Both the position numbers and the translations under genes were made by a program. Below the pieces are notes generated by a model. That model did not search any database, was not told where the DNA came from, and worked only from the letters and a program-made list of their open reading frames with translations. This document shows, one piece after another, positions 9,605-20,442 of a DNA stretch of 64,000 nucleotides. This DNA is from JAPPFW01 sp965231815 (lineage in GTDB: Bacteria; Actinomycetota; Acidimicrobiia; Spongiisociales; Spongiisociaceae), in contig OZ246890.1 of assembly GCA_965231815.1 (NCBI GenBank), positions 310,001 to 374,000 of the forward strand, written 5' to 3'. The first letter of the stretch is position 1, and the number at the start of each line of letters is the position of its first letter.

Positions 9605-9810
9605 TGGATGCTCCGTTTCTCCCCACCGGAACGGTTGGGGGACACCTCCCGGTCTGCACCGGAGAGCAACTTGATTTGTTGAGCCGGCCGGTCGGACTTG
9701 GTCCGCCTTGTGCAGGTGCTACCGGTTGTGGAGACGATCCGCCTCGCATCCGGAACACACCCTAAGGTCGCACATGTCCACCGGCGTGGTCCAACCAGTT
9801 TACCGGACGG

Positions 9811-10428
9811 TCACCAACCGCGGGCGATCCATTCCGGAAGATCGGGCTTTTCCTTACCGATCGTGGTGGACGTGGGCCCGTGTCCCGGATACACCTCCGT
9901 GTCGTCATCCAGAACGAACAGCCGATCCTTGATCGTCTTGATGATGGTGTCGAAATCGCCGCCCTCGAAACTGGTAGCTCCGGGACCACCCGGAAAGAGA
10001 GTGTCCCCCGAGAAGAGAACCCCGGGGCTGAGGAAGCAAACCGAACCCGGCGTGTGGCCCGGAGTATGCATGGTCAGCAGGCTCGTCTCCCCCAGCGGGA
10101 TGACCTGGCCCTCGGCGAGCGGTGTCGGACCGATCGGGGTGGTTCGGGCCGCTAGTTCATGGTCGGCGGGATGCAGCAGGAAGGGAATGTCCAGTTCCTC
10201 GACCACCGGCGCCACTGCCCGCAGATGATCGAAGTGTCCGTGGGTTGTCAACAGCGCCTGTACCGCTAGGCCGTCGGCTAGTTCCAGCACCCTGTCGGGT
10301 TCGGCGGCTGCATCGATGATGACGGCCTCGCCCGTCTGAGCGCACGCCACAACGAATGCGTTGTTGTCGTACTCTCCCACCAGGGCGGCTCTGGTAAGTA
10401 TCGTCCCGTTGTCGAATGTCCAGCTCAT
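9811..10428 (-). CDS. Metallo-beta-lactamase-fold hydrolase (glyoxalase II-like)
   Basis: A 205-residue cytosolic hydrolase of the glyoxalase II-like branch. The THGHFDHL motif (family HxHxDH) binds the two metals. Further ligands are in HTPGHTPGSVCF, FSGDTLFPGGPG and the late YPGHGPTSTTIGKE. Proteins of this length with this ending are commonly annotated as hydroxyacylglutathione hydrolase-like, but lack the long C-terminal domain of true glyoxalase II, so the substrate is open. The 3' end overlaps the small Cys-rich gene as ATGA, which suggests the two act together. Confidence 0.88.
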   Translation of the reverse strand: MSWTFDNGTILTRAALVGEYDNNAFVVACAQTGEAVIIDAAAEPDRVLELADGLAVQALLTTHGHFDHLRAVAPVVEELDIPFLLHPADHELAARTTPIGPTPLAEGQVIPLGETSLLTMHTPGHTPGSVCFLSPGVLFSGDTLFPGGPGATSFEGGDFDTIIKTIKDRLFVLDDDTEVYPGHGPTSTTIGKEKPDLPEWIARGW

Positions 10429-10607
10429 GCCGATACTGTAGTTGGCCGGTTACCGGAACCCGGAGCCGTCGGCGGCGTACCGGTGGCTGCCGTCTCACCG
10501 TCACAGCATTCCGCCTGGTTCAGGCCGAACATCTGGCAGGCGCCATTCAGGCAGGCCGCATGGCCATGCACATATGCGAGGGATTCACCGCACCAAGCAC
10601 ATCTCAT
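10425..10607 (-). CDS. Small Cys-rich protein, possible zinc ribbon
   Basis: A 60-residue protein whose first half has CAWC, then C, C and CC (MRCAWCGESLAYVHGH and GACQMFGLNQAECC), enough cysteines and histidines for one or two metal sites. The second half is Pro/Thr/Gly-rich and probably disordered. Its stop overlaps the start codon of the downstream hydrolase gene by 4 bp (10425-10428), the same coupling seen in other real gene pairs here. That is the main reason to believe it is expressed. The family is not recognised by eye, and no function is proposed beyond a likely metal-binding fold. Confidence 0.6.
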   Translation of the reverse strand: MRCAWCGESLAYVHGHAACLNGACQMFGLNQAECCDGETAATGTPPTAPGSGNRPTTVSA

Positions 10608-10804
10608 AGAGTTCCTTCAACCCGCCTGATCCAAGACCCTACCCTTCTCCGACTCGGATTCGATGGATCGGCCTTGTGCCTCCTCTCTCATCAGCAGAAG
10701 GCTAACTTGATATAGATCGACTTAGATTTTCTGGCATAAATGGACAGAGTTAACTGTTATACCAGGTGATTGCTCGACAATAGAGGCTGTAGGAGAAGAA
10801 CAAC

Positions 10805-13381
<2,577 letters not shown>

Positions 13382-13479
13382 CCGGGGGGCGTCGTTAGGA
13401 TTCCAACGGAACCGCGAATCTGTCCCCGACGGCTGCTATCAATTGGTTAGCGATTACCTCACGGTTAGGGAGTACGAGG

Positions 13480-14220
13480 ATGTTCCGCAGGTTCAGAGAG
13501 AAGAAGGAACAAGAACGGGCAGCGCTGGAGTGGGCGGCTCTGGAGGCGCAAGCCTCGGAGCTGTCCGCCAGGGCAGACAGCATCGGCAAGTTGGCTGAGG
13601 AATTGGCCGAACCCGCCCGGCTCTGGGACGAGGCCGCCGCCGACTGCCCGATCATCGCTAAGCGGGGCGAGGAGATACTCACTGTGTTCACGGGGGTGTC
13701 ATTGCTGGAACTTCGCACCGAAAAACGGGCCTATCGCGGCACCTCCCACGGGCTCAGCATCCGTGTCGCCAAGGGGATCTACTACCGCCCGGGGATGCAT
13801 TCGGGAAACATCACCGAAACCGCAGAGGTCTGGAAACCGCTCGACTCGCAGGGCGAGATGGTGATCACCAACCAGAGGGTTGTCTATGCCGGAACCCGCT
13901 ACTCGCGGGAGTTTCCGTTCGCAAAGCTGTTGTCGTGGCGGCTGGCTCTCGAAAAGCAAGCTCTCGACCAGCCCCACTATCTGGTAACCCTTCCGGTGTC
14001 CATCCGGGTACGGACCTCCGCGGTGGCATTCCCCGCCTCGGTTGACGAAGACCTCAAGAACACCATCATCTCGGTTGTTCAATGCGGAATAGCCCTTTAC
14101 AACGGAACTCACGATGACTTCATCCGTCAGTTGCGCGCCGACGCGGCCGATCTGCGGACCCAGGCCACCGAACTCGAACGGAAGATCGGCTTCGCGGGTG
14201 GGGTTCAGCGAGATAGCTAG
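13480..14220 (+). CDS. Hypothetical protein with N-terminal coiled coil and probable PH/GRAM-like domain
   Basis: A 246-residue cytosolic protein. Residues 1-45 are Lys/Arg/Glu-rich and helical (MFRRFREKKEQERAALEW) and look like a coiled coil. The centre contains GEMVITNQRVVYAGTRYSREFPFAKL at about residues 125-150, the strand pattern seen in bacterial PH or GRAM-like domains. The last 35 residues form another helix rich in Asp, Glu and Gln. It begins about 100 bases after clpB on the same strand and may share its transcript. The domain call is inference from pattern; there is no named function. Confidence 0.75.
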   Translation: MFRRFREKKEQERAALEWAALEAQASELSARADSIGKLAEELAEPARLWDEAAADCPIIAKRGEEILTVFTGVSLLELRTEKRAYRGTSHGLSIRVAKGIYYRPGMHSGNITETAEVWKPLDSQGEMVITNQRVVYAGTRYSREFPFAKLLSWRLALEKQALDQPHYLVTLPVSIRVRTSAVAFPASVDEDLKNTIISVVQCGIALYNGTHDDFIRQLRADAADLRTQATELERKIGFAGGVQRDS

Positions 14221-14251
14221 CCGGTTGCCGGAGCAGGAAAAGTGGTCTCGA

Positions 14252-15124
14252 CTACGAGACCTCCAGCAACAGGAGGAGTTGTCCGGAACCCTCCAACTCG
14301 ACCTCGAAGACTCCCGGGATCTCGGCTGCGAACGCGAAGCCGGTCGGGTGACCGTCAGCTACCGGCTGGAGTATGTCGTACCCGTGAATGTGTATCTCAT
14401 CCGCCGCGTCCGCAGTGACCGACCAAGCCACCACCGAACCGACGGCCACCCTAACTCGTCGAAAACCGCCTACGAGTTCACCGTTGACGATCTGTAGGGC
14501 CACTGTCTGGTCGGCGTCAGCGACATCCGCCGAGAATATGGCGCCGTTCGTCCTGCCGTGACCTGTGGTCCCGTCGTGGGTATGTCCCCCGGCCTCGGCG
14601 TCCTGAGCAGATCCCCCCTCCACAGCATGGGCTGTTGCCTGCTCATGGGACACTTCGAGAGTGGCCACCGCTTCGATGGGTTTACCCTCAGCGGTCAACA
14701 GAGCATGGTCATTAGACCGCAGGTCGACCCTTATCTCATGGATCCCGGCTTCCAGGGGCGGTAGCCGGTACCAGGTGTCATAGAGGGTGGCCACCTTCCG
14801 GCCGTCGATGTACAGATGCATGTGTCCCTCACCATCCACATGCGGACCCGACACATTCTCCGGAGCAAGGCGGAAATCGGTCAACGTCACGGCCAGGTTC
14901 CATCCCTCGACCGGATCTTCGGTGACGTCGATAGAGATGCGTGGAGGAACGACATCCTCGCCGATCTCGATGGCCCGGTGATCCTCGCCGCCATGCGCAC
15001 CGTGGGCGTCATCTGCATGACCGGTGTCGTCACCAGTGTGATCACCAGCCTCACAAGCAACCACCACCAATGCAAGTACCGCCGCTACCGCTGCCATCCC
15101 GGCGGCAGCGGTCTTCATACGCAT
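14252..15124 (-). CDS. Histidine-rich lipoprotein, probable metal-binding
   Basis: A 290-residue exported protein. The signal (MRMKTAAAGMAAVAAVLALVV) ends in a lipobox-like VVAC near residue 24, and the mature N-terminus is packed with His, Asp and Gly (GHADDAHGAHGGEDH). A second His cluster, GGHTHDGTTGHG, lies near residue 188. The rest is beta-rich. Segments such as DGEGHMHLYIDGRKVATLYDTWYRL and the C-terminal EIHIHGYDI..PGVFEVELEGSGQ resemble cupredoxin-like folds. A perfect 10-bp inverted repeat with CsoR-like sequence lies 30-56 bases upstream, so copper or related metal control is plausible. The metal is inferred from composition and operator only. Confidence 0.8.
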   Translation of the reverse strand: MRMKTAAAGMAAVAAVLALVVVACEAGDHTGDDTGHADDAHGAHGGEDHRAIEIGEDVVPPRISIDVTEDPVEGWNLAVTLTDFRLAPENVSGPHVDGEGHMHLYIDGRKVATLYDTWYRLPPLEAGIHEIRVDLRSNDHALLTAEGKPIEAVATLEVSHEQATAHAVEGGSAQDAEAGGHTHDGTTGHGRTNGAIFSADVADADQTVALQIVNGELVGGFRRVRVAVGSVVAWSVTADAADEIHIHGYDILQPVADGHPTGFAFAAEIPGVFEVELEGSGQLLLLLEVS

Positions 15125-15154
15125 TCCGGATCACTCCCGATCAGTAACGTCGCC

Positions 15155-15180
15155 ATACCCCAACTGTATGGTTGGGGTAT
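15155..15180. promoter_or_regulatory. Inverted-repeat operator resembling CsoR-type metal-sensor sites
   Basis: ATACCCCAAC (15155-15164) and GTTGGGGTAT (15171-15180) are perfect 10-bp arms around a 6-base centre. The pattern, AT edges with C-tract/G-tract arms, matches the general form of CsoR-family copper operators. It lies upstream of the His-rich lipoprotein gene, which reads leftward from 15124. A 31-codon reading frame (15190-15285, ATG start) reads rightward from the other side and could be a remnant. No csoR gene is in the window. Confidence 0.55.
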
Positions 15181-15324
15181 CGTATCCTTATGAAGCATTC
15201 GGCGCTGGTGAGCGAGGGCCTACCGGAAGAAGCCGATCTTGTCCGCACCGGGCACGAGAGCCGTCGCGGCCGGCCCTACTTCTAACTCCCCCCACCGCGC
15301 ACATCAGGCCGGCGAGGGGCGCGC

Positions 15325-15609
15325 TTGTTAGCTCGGACAGTTCCCGGCGACCAACCAATACCGATCTGGACCCAACCCCTCGGGCTCCTCCTATGGGCTT
15401 TGCTGCTGGCCGGAACATCGTGCCAATCCGAAGGACCCCCGACCGATCCGGAATATCTGGTGTGGGAGGTTTGCCGCCAGGTCAGGACCGACACCGTAAC
15501 GGCACATCAAGTTGGAGGCATCCTTCACGACGCTTCCCGGCACGGCGCCGTGATGGACGACATCGAAGCCGAGTGCGGTAAGGAAATCGCGACGGTGTTC
15601 GGTGAATAG
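15325..15609 (+). CDS. Small putative exported protein
   Basis: A 94-residue reading frame with a TTG start preceded by GAGGGG five bases upstream. A hydrophobic stretch at residues 18-31 (PLGLLLWALLLAGTSC) could be a signal or anchor ending at a cysteine, though the residue three before the Cys is Gly, which is not a good lipobox. The remainder has three more cysteines and reads like a normal folded domain (YLVWEVCRQVRTDTV, DDIEAECGKEIATVF). It has no recognised family. Existence is likely but not certain because the start codon is weak. Confidence 0.45.
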   Translation: MLARTVPGDQPIPIWTQPLGLLLWALLLAGTSCQSEGPPTDPEYLVWEVCRQVRTDTVTAHQVGGILHDASRHGAVMDDIEAECGKEIATVFGE

Positions 15610-15633
15610 CCCGCTTTTCGGTCACCGTCCTTT

Positions 15634-16398
15634 CTAACACAGACGGTCCCTAATCCAGGCCAGGTCGGTACGGTGTCGCTCAACCGTCCCGGGCGTTTCT
15701 ATAACGACCGGGGCGCCGGCCGCTTTCACGACCTCTACCAGCAGATCGCCCGGCATGTGGCCCTGGCCCAGGTTGGCGTGCCGATCACGGCGCGAGTTGA
15801 ATCCGTCACGGGAGTCGTTGAGATGTACGAGGTCGATACGCCCCGTAGCCGCCAAGACCCTATCCACCAGTCCCTCCATCTCTTCTCCGCCCGCCCAAGC
15901 GTGGCAAGTATCGAGGCAGAAACCGGTCCCGAGATCGCCTATCATCTCCCAGAGCCGGGCTAGATCGCGCAGGCGGCGGGCCTGAGCGTTCTTCCCTGAG
16001 GCTGTGTTCTCTATAAGGATCGGGACGTCGGATTCGACGGACTCCAGCGCCTTGCGCCAGCGGGGGAAGCCCTCGTCGACCGCTTCGTTGTTGGTGACAT
16101 GTCCGCCGTGAACGATCACCCCGGTCGCTCCGATCTCTTCGGCGGCCGCCAAAGTATTGGCCAGAATCTTGCGACTAGGAATGCGGATCCGATTGTTCGG
16201 GCTGGCCACATTGACCAGGTAAGGCGCGTGCACGTAGATATCGACCGGAGAGGCGCGTAGAAGGTCGGCATCCTGCCTCGGAGCGGGCTTCTTCCAGGAC
16301 TGGGGGTTTCCGAGAAACAATTGGATCGCATCGACCCCCCTCTCCGCCGCTTCTTGCAAGGGATTACCCGACGGAACATGCGCTCCCAGCCGAATCAT
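15634..16398 (-). CDS. nfo: Endonuclease IV (AP endonuclease family 2)
   Basis: Cuts DNA 5' to abasic sites in base-excision repair. A 254-residue TIM-barrel enzyme with RLGAHVPSGNPL at the start and the usual metal-ligand stretches in order: DIYVHAPYLVNVASP, VIVHGGHV, ILIENTASGKN, FCLDTCHAWAGG, DLVHLNDS, RRDRHANLGQGHMP and VIETPG. Slightly shorter than the E. coli protein (285), as is common in actinobacteria. Its start overlaps the stop of the membrane-protein gene by 4 bp (16395-16398), so the two are co-translated. Confidence 0.93.
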   Translation of the reverse strand: MIRLGAHVPSGNPLQEAAERGVDAIQLFLGNPQSWKKPAPRQDADLLRASPVDIYVHAPYLVNVASPNNRIRIPSRKILANTLAAAEEIGATGVIVHGGHVTNNEAVDEGFPRWRKALESVESDVPILIENTASGKNAQARRLRDLARLWEMIGDLGTGFCLDTCHAWAGGEEMEGLVDRVLAATGRIDLVHLNDSRDGFNSRRDRHANLGQGHMPGDLLVEVVKAAGAPVVIETPGTVERHRTDLAWIRDRLC

Positions 16399-17144
16399 TC
16401 TCGAAACCTCCGCTCGGAAGAGGCAAGCCCTTCCGCGGTTGGCGCCGCCTCGGGGAGAACCATAGAACCTTCCTCGGTCGCCGGACCGCCCTCTCCGGAC
16501 CGCCGGAGGCTCGCGTCAACCTGGGTCGATCCGGGCTCGGTTGCTTCCTCGCCGGTTCCGCTCCCCACGCCCGCGACTACAAGGCTTCTAGCCTCTGCCA
16601 GCATCTCCACCGCCTCCTCAACCCGGCAATTCCATTCCGACGCCGGGATCGACAGCACTCCGTCATCCCAACGGGCTCGCCAGGGTCCTGATCCGGGAAA
16701 GTCAACGTGGTCGATTCGCAGGAGCAACGCGGAGTATGCGCCGAACTCATCCTCCACCACTCCGGCTTCGATCTCCTGCACCTGATCCCAAGAGATCGGG
16801 ATCGGACGAGCCAGAGGACCGCCTACCGATAGAAGGATCCCGACCTCGCTTGTCTGGAGCACCGGCCTGCGAACAGACACTCGGCCCACCGCGACGGCGA
16901 TCAGGAAAGCGCCAATGAACAGGAAGGCTGCGGCCCAGATCCTATCGCGGGACTCGAATCCGGGCAGGTCTCGACCTGGGTAGATGAGCTCGAGTATCCG
17001 TCTGGTCGGATACCAGTCGAAGAACACGCCACCCCCGTGAAGCATCATCACTATGCCGATGACACCCATGTACCACTTCCCCCAGGGCCTGTGCCGGATT
17101 ATCACCCTTCGACGGCTCATATCCTTGGCGGTTGATGCACTCAT
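16395..17144 (-). CDS. Hypothetical membrane protein, two N-terminal membrane helices
   Basis: A 249-residue protein. A basic N-terminus (MSRRRVIIRHRPWGKWYMG) is followed by a membrane helix at about 27-45 and another at about 72-92 (IWAAAFLFIGAFLIAVAVG). A cytosolic or external domain then runs to about 190 with a strand-rich core (PIPISWDQVQEIEAGVVEDEFGAYSALLLRIDHVDF), reminiscent of bacterial PH-like domains that follow paired helices. The last 55 residues are Gly/Ser/Glu-rich and probably disordered. Coupled by ATGA overlap to nfo. No functional name is supportable. Confidence 0.75.
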   Translation of the reverse strand: MSASTAKDMSRRRVIIRHRPWGKWYMGVIGIVMMLHGGGVFFDWYPTRRILELIYPGRDLPGFESRDRIWAAAFLFIGAFLIAVAVGRVSVRRPVLQTSEVGILLSVGGPLARPIPISWDQVQEIEAGVVEDEFGAYSALLLRIDHVDFPGSGPWRARWDDGVLSIPASEWNCRVEEAVEMLAEARSLVVAGVGSGTGEEATEPGSTQVDASLRRSGEGGPATEEGSMVLPEAAPTAEGLASSERRFRE

Positions 17145-17292
17145 GGCCGGCTGCCGAGCGCGGCGAGAGCATCGCGGGCGCTGGAAAGGGTCATGAAGTG
17201 CACCCTACCAAGCACCGGATCTTCCCGTGACGCGCCGGCCGCTCCGACCTGCCCTCCCTAGGGGACCGGGCAACACTATCCTTAGGCATGCG

Positions 17293-17496
17293 ATGTCACG
17301 ACCTAACCCACGAGATCTTTTCAATAACTGGGCGGATTCCGAGGCGTCCCGCAAAACCAAACTACGAACCGCTCTGGCAAACATGATGATCAAGGTCCGA
17401 ACCCGCTCCAATTGCTGCGGGAATCACGGCGATCCGGGATGTTGTATCGCCGGCGGCGCCTGCTCGGCGGGGTCGGAAGATCGTCATGAACATTGA
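17293..17496 (+). CDS. Small Cys-rich basic protein
   Basis: A 67-residue reading frame from the ATG at 17293 (MSRPNPRDLFNNWADSEAS); an upstream in-frame ATG at 17227 would add 22 unconvincing residues. The central part is basic and helical (KTKLRTALANMMIKVRTRS), followed by a tight cluster CCGNHGDPGCC and one more Cys. The combination of a basic amphipathic helix with a CCGN..GxPGC cluster looks deliberate and suggests metal or Fe-S binding or a membrane-active peptide. I recall similar short actinobacterial proteins but cannot name a family. There is no strong ribosome-binding site. Confidence 0.45.
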   Translation: MSRPNPRDLFNNWADSEASRKTKLRTALANMMIKVRTRSNCCGNHGDPGCCIAGGACSAGSEDRHEH

Positions 17497-17646
17497 TAAA
17501 CCCCCGTGTTGGTAACAGGTAGGTCATGAACCGGCCGCCGGAGCCACGTCGTAGGCGAGTCCTCGCGTCTCGTCCGAGGCAGATTGTCGAATAGCCGTTC
17601 CCCGGGCCGGAGTACCGACTCCCCACTCCGTCCACCCGGCACCTCC

Positions 17647-17853
17647 TAACCCTGATTATTCAGGTTTCCCACACACCGAGGCGTGTAACGCCAGTTCAAC
17701 CCGAGTATTGGGAGAAACCACCTTTCACCCGACAGGTGAGTCTCTACGCCGGACCGGGACGGGAAACGCCGATAGCTGTATTTCCTGGTCAGGGCGCGAA
17801 TATGGTCTACCCTATTCATCCTCCAAACCTCCATCCATGAATAATCGGGGTTA
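17647..17853 (-). repeat. 207-bp inverted-end element, copy 1 of 7 (MITE-like)
   Basis: Ends TAACCCTGATTATTCAGG and, inverted, TAACCCCGATTATTCATGG. Both ends carry TA, consistent with TA target duplication as in Tc1/mariner/IS630-type elements. This copy runs in the reverse orientation relative to the copies at 31442, 44661, 46123, 53947 and 59962. Its right end lies 18 bases from the stop codon of the Z-prenyl synthase gene, in the 370-base gap before it. Confidence 0.85.
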
Positions 17854-17870
17854 ACCGTGAGGAATCGGAA

Positions 17871-18662
17871 CTAACGACCGAAGCGCCGATCGGCAGCGGC
17901 ATAGTCGCGCAGGGCTCGAAGGAAGTCCACTCTACGAAAGGCAGGCCAGAAAACATCCACGAAAGCGTACTCGGCGTACGCCGCCTGCCAGAGCAGGAAT
18001 CCCGATAGCCGGGATTCGCCGGAGGTCCGGATGACCAGATCAGCGTCCGGCTGGTCCGGCTGGTAAAGATGCGCGGCAAGGGCGGGCGCGTTCACATGCC
18101 TAGCCATGTCGGTTGGCGAAACCCCCCTCGCAACCAGATCCTCAACCAGTTCCCGGCAGGCGTCAACAATCTCCTGGCGGCCTCCGTAGCCCACGGCAAC
18201 GGTGAGCTTCCGGCTCCCGGACGCAGTAGCTTCGGTCGCTCTCTTAGCGGCAGCCACTAGCGGGCCCGGAAGGAGGTCGAGGCTACCCATGACCTGCACG
18301 CTGAATCCCAGTTCTCCCGCACTGTAAGGGAGCCGCCCGAACAACTCCACCAGCGTGTCGAAGTAGGGTTCGATCTGCTCTCGGGGACGGTTCAGGTTCT
18401 CGGTGGACAGCACCCAAGCGGTGATAGCGGGAATAGGTAACTCGGCTGCCCAACCCAGGAACTCCTCGAACCGTCGCATACCGCTGCGGTAGCTGTCGGT
18501 GTAGGTCTCAAGCCCTTCGGCGCGGGCATAACGACGATGCCCGTCGAGAATGATCCCGATATGGCGAGGCACCCGGCGACGGTCGATCCGGCGAAGCAGG
18601 CGACCCTCGTATATTCGGTACAAGGGCAGTGTCAGTCGGGGTTTTCGCACCGTGCCGGCCAT
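17871..18662 (-). CDS. Isoprenyl (Z-prenyl) diphosphate synthase, UppS family
   Basis: Condenses isopentenyl diphosphate units in the Z configuration to make polyprenyl diphosphate carriers. A 263-residue protein with the family blocks GIILDGHRRYARAEGL near 37-52, WVLSTENLNRPREQI, and RTSGESRLSGFLLWQAAYAEYAF near the C-terminus (allylic/IPP binding). The canonical DGNxRWA motif reads DGHRRYA here: Asn is replaced by His and Trp by Tyr, which also makes it unlike the main cell-wall UppS. Overall layout resembles the short-chain Z-farnesyl synthase branch of actinobacteria (Rv1086-like). Product chain length is inference only. Confidence 0.87.
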   Translation of the reverse strand: MAGTVRKPRLTLPLYRIYEGRLLRRIDRRRVPRHIGIILDGHRRYARAEGLETYTDSYRSGMRRFEEFLGWAAELPIPAITAWVLSTENLNRPREQIEPYFDTLVELFGRLPYSAGELGFSVQVMGSLDLLPGPLVAAAKRATEATASGSRKLTVAVGYGGRQEIVDACRELVEDLVARGVSPTDMARHVNAPALAAHLYQPDQPDADLVIRTSGESRLSGFLLWQAAYAEYAFVDVFWPAFRRVDFLRALRDYAAADRRFGR

Positions 18663-18933
18663 GCTCGTCGTCCTCTCGGCGGTAACGGATCGGGGTTGAT
18701 TAGACTCCCCGGGATTCTAGCCCGATACTTCCTGTCCCCCGGCATACCGCGCCATTACCACACACGCCGGGAAGGATTGCGGATAGTCCCGGCTAGCCTC
18801 ATCCCGTGTGCAAGGCGATTACGATCTCGCTCGTTCGACAACTCTCGGGCTGCGCTGGAGGGCCGGGCATACACCCGACGATGGGATCCTCCGGAGAGGC
18901 GCTTGAACCGTCCCTGACTATGGCCGGTGCAAC

Positions 18934-20442
18934 GTGACGCTCCTCTCGCACTTTGTCCATCTGGATGCTGTCGAGATCGCCGCGCTCATCCGATCAAAGA
19001 AGATCCATCCACGCGAGGCGGTGACCGCCACCATCGACCTGATCGAACGAAACGACAGCCGGATAAACGCCATCGCCTGGCGTCGTTTCGACCTCGCCCT
19101 GCGAGAAGCCGAGCAAGACCTTCCCGACTCGCCCGTATCCGGCGCCCCCTTTCTTATCAAGGATCTGTCGCTAGCCCTGGCCGGCGCTCCCAACACGATG
19201 GGTTCGAGAATGCGCCGAGATCTGGTTGCCGACTATGACGCCACCCTGGTCGCTCGATACAAAGCCGCAGGTCTGCTCATTGTCGGGCAGAGCACCAGCC
19301 CGGAGTTCGGGGTGTCCGCCGATACCCGATCGGACCTTCACGGGGTGACTCGCAACCCGTGGGCTCTCGATCTATCCCCTGGAGGATCAAGCGGTGGCGC
19401 CGCCGCCGCGGTGGCTGCTCGATACCTTCCGATGGCCCACGCCAGTGACGGAGGCGGATCCATACGCATTCCTTCTTCCATGTGCGGCCTCTTCGGGCTC
19501 AAGCCCACCCGTGCCCGCACACCCAAGGGACCGGCGGCAGCCGAAGGTTGGTTTGGCATGGCGGTGGATCACGCGGTTACCAGAACGGTGCGCGACAGCG
19601 CCGCCCTGCTCGACATTTCCCAAGGCCCGGACCCGGGCGCCCCCTACTATCCGCCGCCCCCTGAACGGGCCTACCTCAATGAGGTGACCCGGCCTCCCGG
19701 CGCCTTACGAATCGCCATTTCCACCGGCTCCATGCTGTCCACCGAGATGCACCCCGACTGCGTGCGGGCGGTGGAGGAAACCGCCCTGCTGCTCGAAGAA
19801 CTCGGACACCGGGTCTCGGTAGCTCGACCCTCCATAGACCGGAACCGCTTCAAGGAGTCCATGGCGATCCTGATAGCCGCCGACCTGGCATGCACCATCG
19901 CCAACTCCGCCCGCGAAGCCGGACGGAAACCCTCGGGAGACCTCTATGAGGCCGCCACATGGCTGACCGGACTTGCCGGACAGCGGCTCTCGGCAACCGA
20001 TCTGGTGCTCGCCCTTCGCTACATCCGGAATATCGGTAGAGACATCGCCCCGTTCTTTGAGGATTACGACGTGTTCGTCGAACCCACCATCGCCGTTCCA
20101 CCCTGGAAGAGCGGCACTGTGGGCGGCCTGAAGCTGATTCCTCGCCGACGTTTCTCCCGACGCCGGTCCGCGGTGAAGGCGATGCGGATGTTACTCGAGC
20201 CTTCGATCACCTCGGTTCCCAACACGGCCCTGTGGAACGCCACCGGCCAGCCGTCGATGTCCATGCCCTTGTATTGGGCGGGAGGTCTACCCATAGGGGT
20301 CCAGTTCACGGCTCGGTACGCCGAGGAGGGCCTCCTGTTCCGGCTGGCGGGACAACTCGAGCGGGCCCGCCCGTGGGCCGATCGGCTTCCCCCCATCCTC
20401 GCAAGCCATAACCCGACAGAGGCGGGGAAACGGCGCCTATAG
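18934..20442 (+). CDS. Amidase signature family protein
   Basis: Hydrolyses a carboxamide; the specific substrate is unknown. A 502-residue enzyme with the Ser-cisSer-Lys triad visible: Lys in PFLIKDLSLA (about 73), the Gly/Ser-rich signature LDLSPGGSSGGAAAAVAARY (about 147-166), and ASDGGGSIRIPSSMCGLFGLKPTR just after. The N-terminus VEIAALIRSKKIHPREAV is the usual helical start. It diverges from the prenyl-synthase gene (271-base gap, no obvious structure). Its last 6 bases overlap the convergent pepP gene. It could act on amides imported by the transporter at the window start, but nothing links them directly. Confidence 0.9.
   Translation: MTLLSHFVHLDAVEIAALIRSKKIHPREAVTATIDLIERNDSRINAIAWRRFDLALREAEQDLPDSPVSGAPFLIKDLSLALAGAPNTMGSRMRRDLVADYDATLVARYKAAGLLIVGQSTSPEFGVSADTRSDLHGVTRNPWALDLSPGGSSGGAAAAVAARYLPMAHASDGGGSIRIPSSMCGLFGLKPTRARTPKGPAAAEGWFGMAVDHAVTRTVRDSAALLDISQGPDPGAPYYPPPPERAYLNEVTRPPGALRIAISTGSMLSTEMHPDCVRAVEETALLLEELGHRVSVARPSIDRNRFKESMAILIAADLACTIANSAREAGRKPSGDLYEAATWLTGLAGQRLSATDLVLALRYIRNIGRDIAPFFEDYDVFVEPTIAVPPWKSGTVGGLKLIPRRRFSRRRSAVKAMRMLLEPSITSVPNTALWNATGQPSMSMPLYWAGGLPIGVQFTARYAEEGLLFRLAGQLERARPWADRLPPILASHNPTEAGKRRL

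Noticed and set aside
10608..10804. HAIR or CIRCE heat-shock operator upstream of clpB
   Set aside because: The AT-rich leader has CTTGAT and ACTTAG pieces but no convincing inverted CTTGAGT-N7-ACTCAAG or CIRCE palindrome.
17647..17853. Short peptide frames inside the 207-bp elements (for example YRRFPSRSGV..LPILGLN)
   Set aside because: The frame recurs only because the DNA recurs; stops and start codons are not conserved among the seven copies.
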